Source: Opisthorchis felineus (Eukaryota; Platyhelminthes; Trematoda; Opisthorchiida; Opisthorchiidae). From it: DNA of 64,000 nucleotides. The DNA is taken from positions 23,074 to 87,073 of the forward strand of contig SJOL01005983.1 in assembly GCA_004794785.1 (NCBI GenBank), in the 5' to 3' direction. How positions within the stretch are numbered: position 1 is the stretch's first letter; each line of letters opens with the position of its first letter. Both the position numbers and the translations under genes were made by a program. Shown here piece by piece: positions 53,001-61,339 of the stretch. Under the pieces are notes generated by a model that had not been told where the DNA came from, made no database searches, and saw nothing but the letters and a program-made list of their open reading frames with translations.

Positions 53001-56000
53001 GCATAAATGCAACGTACAATGAAGTTCGCTGTCAACGTTTATTCCATAGTTTGGAAACTGACCGTCGAAATATGCCAGGAGAAATATTTCACCGCTGATT
53101 GAACCAGAACCAAAAAAACTATATATAACTTCGAGTGATAGACAAGACGTAGAAGGTTGCTCAGTGAATTTCAGCACATAACATTCAAGGTAAGAGTAGG
53201 AATTGGTCTCCTGATTTTGCTTGTTTACCAAAACGAAAAAAGGATGAAATAAGAAGCGTGCCATTTCTCATTTAGGATAACTGCGAGCCTAATTTCATGT
53301 GAATTGTTGGGTTTACTGAGTGTGATGTACACAGTACTGCCGTAAATTTGTTTGTGGCGGCTGAAAGATCAAACATTGTGGTTGCGAAGATTTTCGATTG
53401 TTTGGAAGCTTATCAGTGGTGTCCACTGCGCCTTGTAAAAGTTGATCTCTTCGTCAACATCTCAGTAATCACTTCCTTGGATAACTGTGTTCTAGTTTTA
53501 ACAAAGCTGCGTGACCGGTCGTAACTGCTACCGCTGCCCGGCACTGTAAGTTATTTTAAACCCCGGATCAAATGTGGGGAGGAACATGGACAACAGTGAG
53601 CATGTATTCGGTCGTTAGTCTCTGACCTTCCGAGTATCCCATTGGAAATTTAGCAATTTTCTTAGTCAGCTATCATAATGGCTGCTCAGAGGGGTCTACA
53701 CACTGAGAGAATTGCTTGGGGATGGTGTAGGATTGAATATTCACTATCCAGTATGCAATTTCCGAGAACAATACCAGCGTAATAGTCATGGAGCGCTTTA
53801 CCAAGAACGACATATGGCTGACCTGATATTTTGTTCCTATCTCACGCTCACACAAGTCAGGTTTTCAGTACCATATGGTTATCTCCATGACAAACTGGAG
53901 GGGGGGCAAGGCTACGGTAGTGCGAAAGTTTTTACGGCGCTGGAAGTATCGTAGGGTCAGCATCTAGGGCTTTCGGGATCAGACGTCTCGCAGACTGTCA
54001 CCGACTGCTCGGTGGACGTTATGAGTGGAAAATGAGTTGTGATTTGTGTTGCAATAATAGTGTTGATCCTTGGCTTGCTGTTCCGTACAACATGGTATGT
54101 TAAAAGATAAGGTAGCTTGAGACAGCCTTTAATGGAGACAAGAGAAGATTGCTGGAAGTGCATTCGCAGAAATATCACAGAATTTCCTACAAGGCCAAAG
54201 GGTGGTGGCTGGGCTTGACTCTGAGTGGCCCATGTTCTGACCAGTAAAGAAAAGGCTTCTCTTGGCCCGTAGGTGGTGGCGACACGCGTCCAGTTGACGT
54301 CAGATTAGGTTAGTTCGAGCTACCTGCTGATTATACTGACTCCTGAGTCGCACCAGTTTCGGTTCTGAACTGGCTGTAAATCTGCGCCATATAGTTTCTG
54401 GCAAGAACCAGCACATGCGCTCGAAGTGTGTACTGGGTTTCGTAGGTGGCAGCCTGCCAGCTGAAGCGTGTCTGAGTTAACCGGCTCTCGGAGGACAGTA
54501 GACCCCCTGTTGCCATGTAGGTCCGGTTTCTCTACCAAAAGCTTTAGGCGAAAAACTATCCTGACGTGGGCTGCTTGAAAATGTACGTCCCAACTATCGA
54601 CTCGCAGAAAATTTTAATTTGTTCTTCTTATGATCAGCTCTGCTCTTCCAGAGTCACTACCCTTCCACTTAATTTCACAACTGCTGCCACCGATTTAAGC
54701 CCAGGGTTAGGATGGAAACTAACTGCCTAGATGTACCTGGTAGATGTTTGCGAACCTCGCATGTCCTTCAAAATAGCCACGTTTGCCGTGGGCACGCTGA
54801 TGCATGATGTAAGTTAAACTCACATGCCCAACTACCTCGTCATGGATACTTGCTGACTGCAAGGGGCTAAAATCCGAGATATTTAGCTCCACTACGAAAT
54901 TGACCACCTCTCTGTCTAACAGCAGATACAACTTGCGTCGTGCTAGGGTGAACTGGAAGTAGAATATGCAGGTTTCGTTTTTGAACTTGGTGATAGGGCC
55001 GAAGCGGCGCTGCTGGACTTGACCTCCGTTGATAGCCCACCCGTGCCAGGAGGTAAGAAGGTTAACATTGCCTGAATTTCGGATACGCACACGCGCCGAG
55101 AGGTCGCAGCACAAATGCATCCATGACGTACTTACCAGCGGCGACATGACTTTCTAAGTAAGCTCCCGAGGACAGATACTGTGGTGATCGCAAGCTATCT
55201 AGTTGCGGAGATTTTCCGCCTCTCGGTGAATGAGGCTAACATAAGGAGTCATTCCAGTTAAGAAACTAGGAGACCATATACTGAAGACAGGTCACATGGC
55301 TGGTGGCCAAGCAACCACCTAAAAAGCATGGCTTCCGACATTGTAAGCGCCACGCATCAATTTGGCACTGTCATCCTCGACCCAGTGGTGGACTCAAATT
55401 GAACACATCGCAACAGATAAAGAGACATCATCCACTGCGTTGATTCAGACTGTTTTAGTATGCAACGGGTTAGAGCTTCGTTGCACTGATCCCATTAAGA
55501 GGACAATTAAGTTCAGGGTAAGAAAACTGTTAGGCTAAAGTGTTTGGGAGTGATGCTAAAAACAACTGCACGGCAGGCTCATCCTCACGCATGAGATAGC
55601 TGAAGTAAAATAAAATACTTTATTACCTCCCCTCCCTATTCACTCCTAGGGCACTCGAGCCATAGGAATACATTATCTTCAGTTGGCCTTGACACATCGT
55701 TTTGGTCCTGATAACGACTGGATCTGATTCTTGATTCCAGTCAATCGACCCATGGTAAAAGTGATAATAATTCACGAAAACTCAAACGCCACCGAGCACC
55801 AGCCTCAGACGACCTAAGCCCAACGTTGTTCGAAAATGAGGGAGATATGTTCGTAAAACGGGTGATAAATCGGTTTGCTAAAACTTCGGACAAAAGGACT
55901 GCCTTTGTTCGATTCATCGTCATCGAAAGCATAATATCAGTGCTCAAACACGGATGCTTCGCTACCACACACCCACACACTCTGGATAAAAACTTCCAAC

Positions 56001-56979
56001 AAGAAAGCCATTGATACCGGTTAGCAGCCATATCTTTCAGGGACTCCAGCCACGTGCATGGGGGTCATTCGGAACGCATCCTGGAAGGCGATTCGCACCG
56101 ACAGTACCCAGACCTTTGGTAATCTCTCGTTTTGGCACTGGACACATTCTTAAATTGACGTCCACGTTGCACAATCAAACACAGGTTACGGATCAACCGA
56201 AACCAGCTTACACAAGCTGCGGTTCTGAGACAACCCGTGTCGAAGACCTAAAAAGGCCACGGTTTCGCTGCTTGCATGGGCTGCCTCTCACATCCATGAT
56301 ACAAAACAACCCGTACTGCAACCTGATACACAAGGCCCTTGATACTGAGGGATATGCCGCTTTATTGCCACAGGTGTCCTCAATTAGCAAACGTTACCGG
56401 AGGGTTAGAGGTAAATGCATTGACCTCATCTGCCACACTACAGTCGAAAATAATGCCAATTTCAAGATGAGTAAAGCAATCCCAAATTTCGGCTGTCTGT
56501 TCTTGGGTTGTAAGTGGTATGTTCAGTGACTACATGTCCAGGAGCATGCAGCACTGATCAAGTCGGCTAGTCATAAGAAATCTCACGGATTGGTTCCCTG
56601 ACCGCCGTAAAACCCAATCAACCTACTTACTTACTTACTTACTTGGCTTGACGAAGCTTTTGTGTCAAAAGCGAAACGTTGCCCAGCAATAAATCCACCG
56701 ATTGTTTACCAAACCTCTCTGAAACAAAGACTACCCAATCGGTCCCAAACATTTTCCAATTGATTGTGGTGTGAGTACTTTTTACCGTGAACCATAGCTT
56801 AAGAAGTGCCAAGCTATAGTACAAAAGCCCCCATAGTCTATCGTGTTTCTTTTTTCTTACTCCGACTTGATTTGACTGATTCTCTGAGGTTTATATATAT
56901 ATATATTCTGGTGCATAAGTTAGGCAGCATACTAGGACTTCATATCTGTAGAATCAGCCTGGGCTCATCCTACCAAACN

Positions 56980-57018
<39 letters not shown>

Positions 57019-57533
57019 CATCCACCAATGTCATAAAACGCCTAATAGGGAGATTTCCCGGCCATTTCCAAAAAAGATAGCCTTTGGTACGGAAAACTTA
57101 TTGAGTTTGGTAGGATGAGCCCAGGCTGATTCTACAGATATGAAGTCCTAGTATGCTGCCTAACTTATGCACCAGAATACTGTTCGTAGCACCAAAGAAT
57201 GTGCCGGGTATACAAAGGGAGTCGGTACTCGAAACATTGCCACAACACTCTTTTAGCGAACTCCCACCAGCAACGCTTTAAACCGTTTTCGTCCAGATCA
57301 CCATTATCATCATAATAATATTTACTGTTTTGTTGTCCCACCTATAGCGAGACACGTTCCAGCAAGCGTACACTGTACACTTGTCGACAATGATAGCATT
57401 CGCGTTTCTGTTCACCATCTTCGGATTCGCCGCGGCTTTCGCAACAAAATTATACCATGAAAGTTCGTACGAAAAAGATGCCACATCATCTCGCGACGGA
57501 GCCGTGGATCCAACCTTCACGTTTACCAGATGA
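31335..57533 (+). CDS. Right EGF-like/TSP1 type I membrane protein gene (whole span, 5 exons found, 5' end uncertain)
   Basis: Spliced as 31335-32001, 36574-36818, 46300-46542, 51984-52472 and 57348-57533, this yields about 609 residues ending at a TGA. The order is the same as in the left paralogue: signal-peptide end, novel N-terminal domain, EGF-like modules, a TSP1 repeat with WTPWSQWSQC and RQRTRFRDC, basic juxtamembrane MGKRAVKRS, a transmembrane helix and a 28-residue tail. Intron phases are identical (1, 0, 0, 0), but the introns are longer (4572, 9481, 5441 and 4875 bp), swollen with SINE, Penelope-like and simple repeats, so the copy covers 26 kb against 11.6 kb on the left. The first three donors found (GTAAGT, GTGAGC, GTAAGC) are normal, as is GTAAGT after exon D'. 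It is likely a surface protein of unknown ligand. Confidence 0.87.
33113..33450 (-). mobile_element. tRNA-derived SINE-like repeat, family 1, copy 1
   Basis: Aligns by eye to 39022-39416 over several blocks: ACTGGACTCGAGTT, AGCGTGTTACCACTA, GTGTTCACG-TTGAGCGATGT and a terminal ACCCGCCTGTCA-GACTTCCCAGTCAGG. On the minus strand the middle resembles a tRNA: ACTAGTGGTAACACGC as an A-box-like stretch and GGAGTTCCATCTC in B-box position. That marks a Pol III-derived SINE in reverse orientation. It lies in intron A'-B' of the right gene. Confidence 0.7.
36574..36818 (+). CDS. Right gene exon B': EGF-like modules
   Basis: This exon is 245 bases: acceptor TTTTATTTTTGTCTAG, two bases completing a split codon, 81 codons, donor AAA|GTGAGC. 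It encodes QLPNREYYHCQCLPNATWF, KSCNFKYAALSGDCDPRG and VRCVCKPNYYGTRCDK. It lies in a different frame from the longest open frame at the locus and was found by looking for the partner of left exon B (KPNYYGTYC against KPNYYGTRC). All seven cysteines match. One N-glycosylation sequon (NAT) is present here but not in the left copy. Confidence 0.9.
39022..39416 (-). mobile_element. tRNA-derived SINE-like repeat, family 1, copy 2
   Basis: Longest copy of this family in the window. On the minus strand, 39255-39184 reads as a tRNA-like unit: TGGAGTAGTGGTAACACGC (A-box-like), a CTAG-containing anticodon-arm region, and GGAGTTCAAACCCC (B-box-like). The plus-strand end has ACCCGCCTGTCATGACTTCC as in copy 1. 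It lies in intron B'-C' of the right gene. Confidence 0.72.
39452..39600. mobile_element. Rearranged SINE family 1 fragment with internal inversion
   Basis: The first part, GTGGGTGGTTGCGGG and onward to about 39517, repeats the start of copy 2 in the same direction. The second part (about 39520-39590) matches copy 2 in the opposite direction: AACATGTTCACCTGTTTTAGACGTC is the reverse complement counterpart of GACGTCTGAAACAGGTGAACGTGTT-like sequence near 39270-39300. Confidence 0.65.
39853..39873. repeat. (GA)n microsatellite
   Basis: About ten GA dinucleotides in a row, in intron B'-C' of the right gene. Confidence 0.9.
40168..40513 (+). mobile_element. Penelope-like element, GIY-YIG endonuclease relic
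   Basis: The frame encodes MLVYSVPCCCAAEYIGQTTR, which has the 'vY.ipC..C...YIGqT.R' core of the GIY-YIG endonuclease at the C-terminus of Penelope-like retroelements. It is followed by PPWLTSG, SSGAQHLADTVHSV (the 'aHl.dtgHsv' block) and SFRVVYQS. After about 40400 the protein-like sequence moves to another frame (AEATTTLRTDPLSAKTLCW, from 40437), so a frameshift is likely. No reverse transcriptase domain is visible upstream. A dead, truncated copy inside intron B'-C' of the right gene. Confidence 0.75.
43451..43626 (+). mobile_element. tRNA-derived SINE-like repeat, family 2, copy 1
   Basis: Aligns to 57928-58094: tRNA-like start GTTCATTGGTTAAGACATGAACTTACTGG with a degenerate B box (TGGTTCGTGGATC), then AGGCTTGGGCGACCT, ATAGTACC, GGCAGCTAGACACCGAGAGG and GTTACAGCTGAA. 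Plus orientation, in intron B'-C' of the right gene. Confidence 0.7.
46300..46542 (+). CDS. Right gene exon C': EGF-like modules
   Basis: This exon has 81 codons, phase 0 at both ends: acceptor ACAATGCACAG, donor CTG|GTAAGC. It encodes LKDPCTMSIGDALSGNVACA, KCIPYPELAAYSCICSAEY, LLDNCLRQVDPCMVKACIHG and TCVL. It pairs with left exon C residue for residue at the cysteines and at both ends (LKNPCTM against LKDPCTM; GICVL against GTCVL). The EGF-like module at its end is finished by exon D'. Confidence 0.91.
49838..50068 (+). other. Unassigned protein-like open frame in intron C'-D'
   Basis: A plus-strand frame with PNFEQFKTFYKEAFVKASPP and DVWKEHVRSKTYLLQ reads like real protein but has no family I recognise and no partner in the left gene. 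A second frame overlaps it for almost the whole length, so at least one is false. It could be a retroelement fragment. Confidence 0.2.
51984..52472 (+). CDS. Right gene exon D': EGF-like end plus TSP1 domain
   Basis: This exon has 163 codons, phase 0 at both ends: acceptor TTTGCCTTCACAG, donor GTG|GTAAGT. It encodes TEQGTALEIRGK, the EGF-like end RCLCNAGWTGEKC, then the TSP1 repeat WTPWSQWSQCEPEC with a long loop to RQRTRFRDC, DC and CRPRFC, and a juxtamembrane MGKRAVKRSAIQKQV. Same length as the left exon with no gap; about 101 of 163 positions are identical by eye count. The loop between CEPEC and RQRTR is about 27 residues, longer than in most TSP1 repeats, and is conserved (GQSTPRWG) in both copies. 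Confidence 0.94.
54719..55147 (-). other. Unassigned 142-codon open frame in intron D'-E'
   Basis: The minus strand is open for 142 codons and reads like protein (GQVQQRRFGPITKFKNETC, RRKLYLLLDREVVNFVVEL, ASIHDEVVGHVSLTYIMHQ). A further protein-like stretch lies downstream on the same strand at about 54500-54340 (FSWQAATYETQYTLRAHVLV). It lies antisense inside the right gene's last intron. It could be a broken retroelement, a retrocopy or a nested gene. The ATG is followed within 12 bases by GTAAGT, so the apparent start might be an exon end. No family recognised. Confidence 0.3.
55826..56529 (+). other. Two overlapping open frames in intron D'-E', unassigned
   Basis: A 62-codon frame (MFENEGDMFVKRVINRFAKT) is followed in another frame by 172 open codons from 56011 (TTG start), containing ILKLTSTLHNQTQVTDQPKP and KALDTEGYAALLPQVSSISK. 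The arrangement fits a frameshifted old element. No domain recognised, and no left-gene equivalent was sought in detail. Confidence 0.2.
56623..56644. repeat. (ACTT)n microsatellite
   Basis: About five units of ACTT in a row, in intron D'-E' of the right gene. Confidence 0.85.
56904..57179. repeat. 75-bp perfect inverted repeat around an N and a TA tract
   Basis: 56904-56978 (TATTCTGGTGCATAAGTTAG at its start) is the exact reverse complement of 57105-57179. Between the arms are one N (56979), a (TA)n tract to about 57015, a small TGACAT/ATGTCA hairpin and about 75 bases of ordinary sequence. TA repeat also precedes the left arm. Either a foldback/MITE-like element or an assembly fold-back at the N. 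Confidence 0.93.
57348..57533 (+). CDS. Right gene exon E': transmembrane helix, tail, stop
   Basis: This is a 62-codon terminal exon after the acceptor TTGTCCCACCTATAG. It encodes RDTFQQAYTVHL, hydrophobic STMIAFAFLFTIFGFAAAFA, stop-transfer TK, then a 27-residue tail (LYHESSYEKDATSSRDG and VDPTFTFTR) before TGA. It matches left exon E at RDT..QA.TVHL and FAF.F..F.F.AAFATK. The tail is longer than on the left and unlike it, rich in Ser, Thr and acidic residues. The opposite strand has a longer open frame that is only a shadow. Confidence 0.9.
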   Translation, partial: RDTFQQAYTVHLSTMIAFAFLFTIFGFAAAFATKLYHESSYEKDATSSRDGAVDPTFTFTR

Positions 57534-57683
57534 TCAGTGAAGCCTTAATCCTCGTGTTTTACCCCACCGTTTCAATTTCAGAGCGTCTTCAAAACTACCG
57601 ATCTGATCTTCATTCGTCTGTTACGAGTCGAGTACCATCACTGCAAGAAATCAGAACTACCAACGTTTCACTTACGAACTATG

Positions 57684-57689
57684 AATAAA
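57684..57689 (+). promoter_or_regulatory. Candidate polyadenylation signal AATAAA of right gene
   Basis: AATAAA in GAATAAAACC, about 150 bases after the stop codon of exon E', in the right orientation for a 3'UTR end. Confidence 0.5.
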
Positions 57690-57927
57690 ACCACTTTTTT
57701 GAATTGAGGGTGTCATCAGGGCGTTACCCATTCTATTTAGTGGTAGGTAGGTGTTGAGACTGAGACTCCACAGAGTGATAAGCCTATTAGTTGTATCGGA
57801 ACTGTGTCCCTAGCGAGCTACTGATTCCTTTGCATCTTGCGCGCTGTCTTAAGTTTTGCAATGTCCACTGTACGGGGGGTGTAGCTTACAAGTAAACGCG
57901 GTATTCAGTATCTGGACAAGCTCGAGG

Positions 57928-58094
57928 GAGCTCGGTGATTAGGGTGTGAACTTACTAACCGGAAGTGGTTCGAACCCAACCTCTTCAAATGGACTGATCA
58001 TGACCAGGCTTGGGCAACCTGGCAGTATCCCAAACCTCACGCCTCCTACGGATGGTATGACAGCTGGGCACCGAAAAGGCTACAGCTGAACGAT
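57928..58094 (+). mobile_element. tRNA-derived SINE-like repeat, family 2, copy 2
   Basis: The best preserved tRNA-like head in the window: GCTCGGTGATTAGGGTGTGAAC (A-box region), CTTACTAACCGG, then GTGGTTCGAACCCA, a near-consensus Pol III B box. The body shares AGGCTTGGGCAACCT, AGTATCC, AGCTGGGCACCGAAAAGG and CTACAGCTGAAC with 43451-43626. Inserted just past the right gene's 3' end. Confidence 0.75.
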
Positions 58095-58099
58095 TTATT

Positions 58100-60990
58100 T
58101 ACTTTTTCCTCTAATTCCACTAATATGGATTTTCACTGAACTTCATATTTCCCAACCAACGGTACCTCAACCACCAACACTTTAAATTAGACGACGATTA
58201 GGTCGCTGATTCAAATGTCGCAATCGTTTTTTCGGTATTCAGCATCTGACCGGTTAACTGCAACGGAGTTCATTTGTGTATGTCTGCACTCATGAGATGT
58301 AACGTACATCGAAAAAGGTGAACATGTACGCGCGCACACGGTTTCCGGTGGTATCAATTATGTTAGGTCTCGGACGGCCACAAAAACCCATGGCTAAGCT
58401 ATGAATCCACTAGGTTTTGTGGGTTGCACTCACTGATTATGGAAATATCCATTTCAAAATAGAACCAGAAATTCATTCGAACATATCCTATCAAGTAGCA
58501 ATGAACGCAGCCACTAAGGTGTGACAGCAATGCTTGTTGAGGTTTAATGAATTCACTTAACAAATAACAGCATCTCGTTTGACTATTCAGCCTGTTTCTT
58601 GCTGGCGTCTAGACTTTTTGAGCAACAAGTAGAGTAGTCGCACAAAGACTTCTGCATCCTAAGTCAGTTGGCAAACACTAGAACGATCAGATGGTCCCAT
58701 AAGATATTCACTCTTCCTTGAAGTCGGATACGGTTTCTATACGATTGTGAACCCCGGCTTAAATTTCAAAATTTTCTTAATTATTTGCTTTCTACGCATT
58801 CCACGGATTTCGTTTCATTTAACGAACCTGTTTGCAAAAGCTGAGGAAGTTAAAATCGGTATATCCGAAAACGACCGGTAATCTGCTGTGATGCTGACAA
58901 TTTAGACGGCACAATTAGTTTGCTAGTCGCAATGCGCGGTGCCATAAAATGTCGGTTGTGCAATCGTCTGGGGCAAACAGGGGACGACGGCCGAGTTGAA
59001 AATCTTGTTTTCACATCACAAGAATCTTTATTTCTAGACAGCCACTGAGAGTAAAAGAATGGATTAAAATGTCACTATCACCAGATATCAATTGCAGATA
59101 ATTTCTAATGGTCCCAATTGACAGCTTCGTTCACTCATGTGTGCGCGACAGCTCTATGTATTGTCCCGAAATTCAATGCTGATAGCATTGCAGACACATG
59201 CCCGGGGGATGATTACTTACCTGTATAGACAAAAATCTCAAACTACATTCTGACAGCAACCATACCATACACAGGAACTTCTATAATGTCTGTGAGATCC
59301 GCGTGCCCCTAGTGTAACCGACGGAAACCTACAACAATCATTTTGTCTCAAATAAAACCTCTAGGGTTCTCCTGAACCAACCACACGTGACTGACTTAAA
59401 ATAGGAGTTTTCTAGGAATGTCATGTAGTAATTTTACACATGAAACACTCATACTTCAACGATTCAAGTGAACCGTGTCCATAAAACTTCCGAATCAGAG
59501 GAACTGACAGTGCCAGGTTCGTTAAGGTCCGTTACAAGATTAGTTTTTTTTTACGCAGCGCATCAGTGTGGATCATACCACTCGGCAAACAAGCAAGAAC
59601 CAAGTGCATAGTTAGTCCGGGAACTCATTTGTTACGAACGGCGCATAACGTTGTAAGGTAGTCCTCCATTTGTTATTTCTTTTCGTAATGCCATATTGAC
59701 GCTGGACTCAACTATAAATCCAAGGCCTTAACTGGATATAGGCATGCAGGGTTTTGCTGACACTTAGTAAATAAATCGTTCTCTTGAAGGAACACTATTC
59801 GTAAGGTTGCTGGAAACTCTTCGACAGCCCATGACCGGTCTCATCCTTCTTAAGGCACGTCCAGTAGGCGCAGTCCTCGACTTCCAGTCAACCTTATGCT
59901 CTACTTGGACCGAAATTGTACGAACTTCTCGAAACACACTCATTTGCACACCACTCAACCAAATCACAGACGAATCTCTCGTTTATGACATTCTTACTCC
60001 CTTACATGCATATTTTCCGTGGTTTTAAGCACAGTTAAGCCTATGTGCCCAACGACGAGGTAAGTTGTTCAGAAATCACCGAGGAAATAAACTACTTCGC
60101 AAGAATGGAAAATGGTGAGCATGTTGTTCTGGAAATCAACCGAACGACAGCATAATCTAAAACAGTCCGAATCTTCTAGCTGTTTGTTCTTTGAATGTTT
60201 GGTCTCATTCACAAGGGCCAACTAGGCAAGCATCGTCGAATTCGCTAACGAAGCAACTGATGAAAGAGACCCTGATGATTTCCCTCCACTGTAACAGTGC
60301 CCAGTTTTATTGCCAGTAAACTAAAAGAACAACTTAAACATCTACCCTCGTATCATATGGCTATAGTGCAGAATGCTACAAAAGCGCGGCTGTCGAGGAG
60401 GATGTCATTCCGGTCGGTCGCCAAGGTGCGCGGTCTTCAGGGGGAGCATTCCACTTGAATTTAGCTATTAATTGAAATGCAGTTGCATTCATTTCTCCAG
60501 TACTTTGTTATTCGGAGCCAGAGACCAATTTGTCCGAAAGGAAGTTTGCCCATATTCCTAGTGCCAGAATTCAACGCGACTGGTTTGACAAGGCATAAGG
60601 TAACCTAGTAGAATATAAACTATTAGGGAAATTTACCGCGTTTATCAAAAGTGAAAATTCAGCTTTCTGTTTTACAAACAATTCCATTTTTCTACTGAAC
60701 TATGAACCGGTTGGTGGGGTAGTAATCGCGTTGCTTTCCCCTCAATGAGTGCTGCAAAACTTTAACAAACTTCGTCCGCTAATAACTGCGTCGTCGAAGG
60801 TGGACACTATGTTACTTGATGAAAATATTCCAATGAAAGGCGACCTGACTAACCAGTGCTGGAAAGAGCCTCTTACGATGGGATAGAAGAATCAGTGTGT
60901 TCAAACCGAGGTTTCAATGTTACGTGAAAATTAGAAATGGTTTGAAAGGCAAACGCGCTATGATACAACGCCAGGTAGGCAATGGGATGA
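58100..60990. other. Intergenic region between the right gene and TRAP1-like gene
   Basis: No supported gene. Two opposite open frames overlap around 59764-60028 without recognisable content. The right gene and the chaperone gene converge here tail to tail. Confidence 0.5.
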
Positions 60991-60994
60991 CTAT

Positions 60995-61339
60995 CTAGGG
61001 TGACGGTGATACAATACTCTTGTGAATAAGCTTGGTCACTAGGTGATTCATTCGACCGGCTAGGCCACGAACATCATCCAGTAGGCCAGCCTGGGCGATG
61101 GCGCAGTCAAACAGGTGTTCCAACAATGCCTTTGCCAAGTCTTCGTCGGATGGGTTGGAAAGCAGCTGAGCTAAATAGCGCACTAGATCGTGTTCAGGGT
61201 TGAGTTCCAAGATTGGTTCCATGACATGAAAACGCTCCTCTGACGGTCGATCGGCCAAAGTGGTTCTGAGAAAATGACGCATGGCGCCGGCTTCCCGGAC
61301 GGACACAAAGCATGGGTGGCTGGTCAGTCGTTGTGTCAC
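60995..61339 (-). CDS. TRAP1: TRAP1-like, terminal exon (C-terminal dimerisation domain)
   Basis: This exon has 115 codons including TAG: acceptor TTTCTCATTCCAG, phase 0. It encodes VTQRLTSHPCFVSV, GAMRHFLRTTLADRPSEERF, PILELNPEHDLVRYLAQLL, LLEHLFDCAIAQAGLLDD and RGLAGRMNHLVTKLIHKS. The 'LE.NP.H.lv..L' and 'A..aGLldDp....gR.n.l' patterns are the HSP90 C-terminal dimer interface. A longer open frame upstream of the acceptor is intron. Confidence 0.94.
   Translation of the reverse strand: MTQRLTSHPCFVSVREAGAMRHFLRTTLADRPSEERFHVMEPILELNPEHDLVRYLAQLLSNPSDEDLAKALLEHLFDCAIAQAGLLDDVRGLAGRMNHLVTKLIHKSIVSPSP

Noticed and set aside
57278..57520. 80-codon minus-strand frame at the right gene's last exon
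   Set aside because: Antisense shadow of exon E', which encodes the transmembrane helix on the plus strand.
57928..58000. Possible functional tRNA gene
   Set aside because: The B box is good but the arms do not form a full cloverleaf and the sequence continues into a repeated SINE body.
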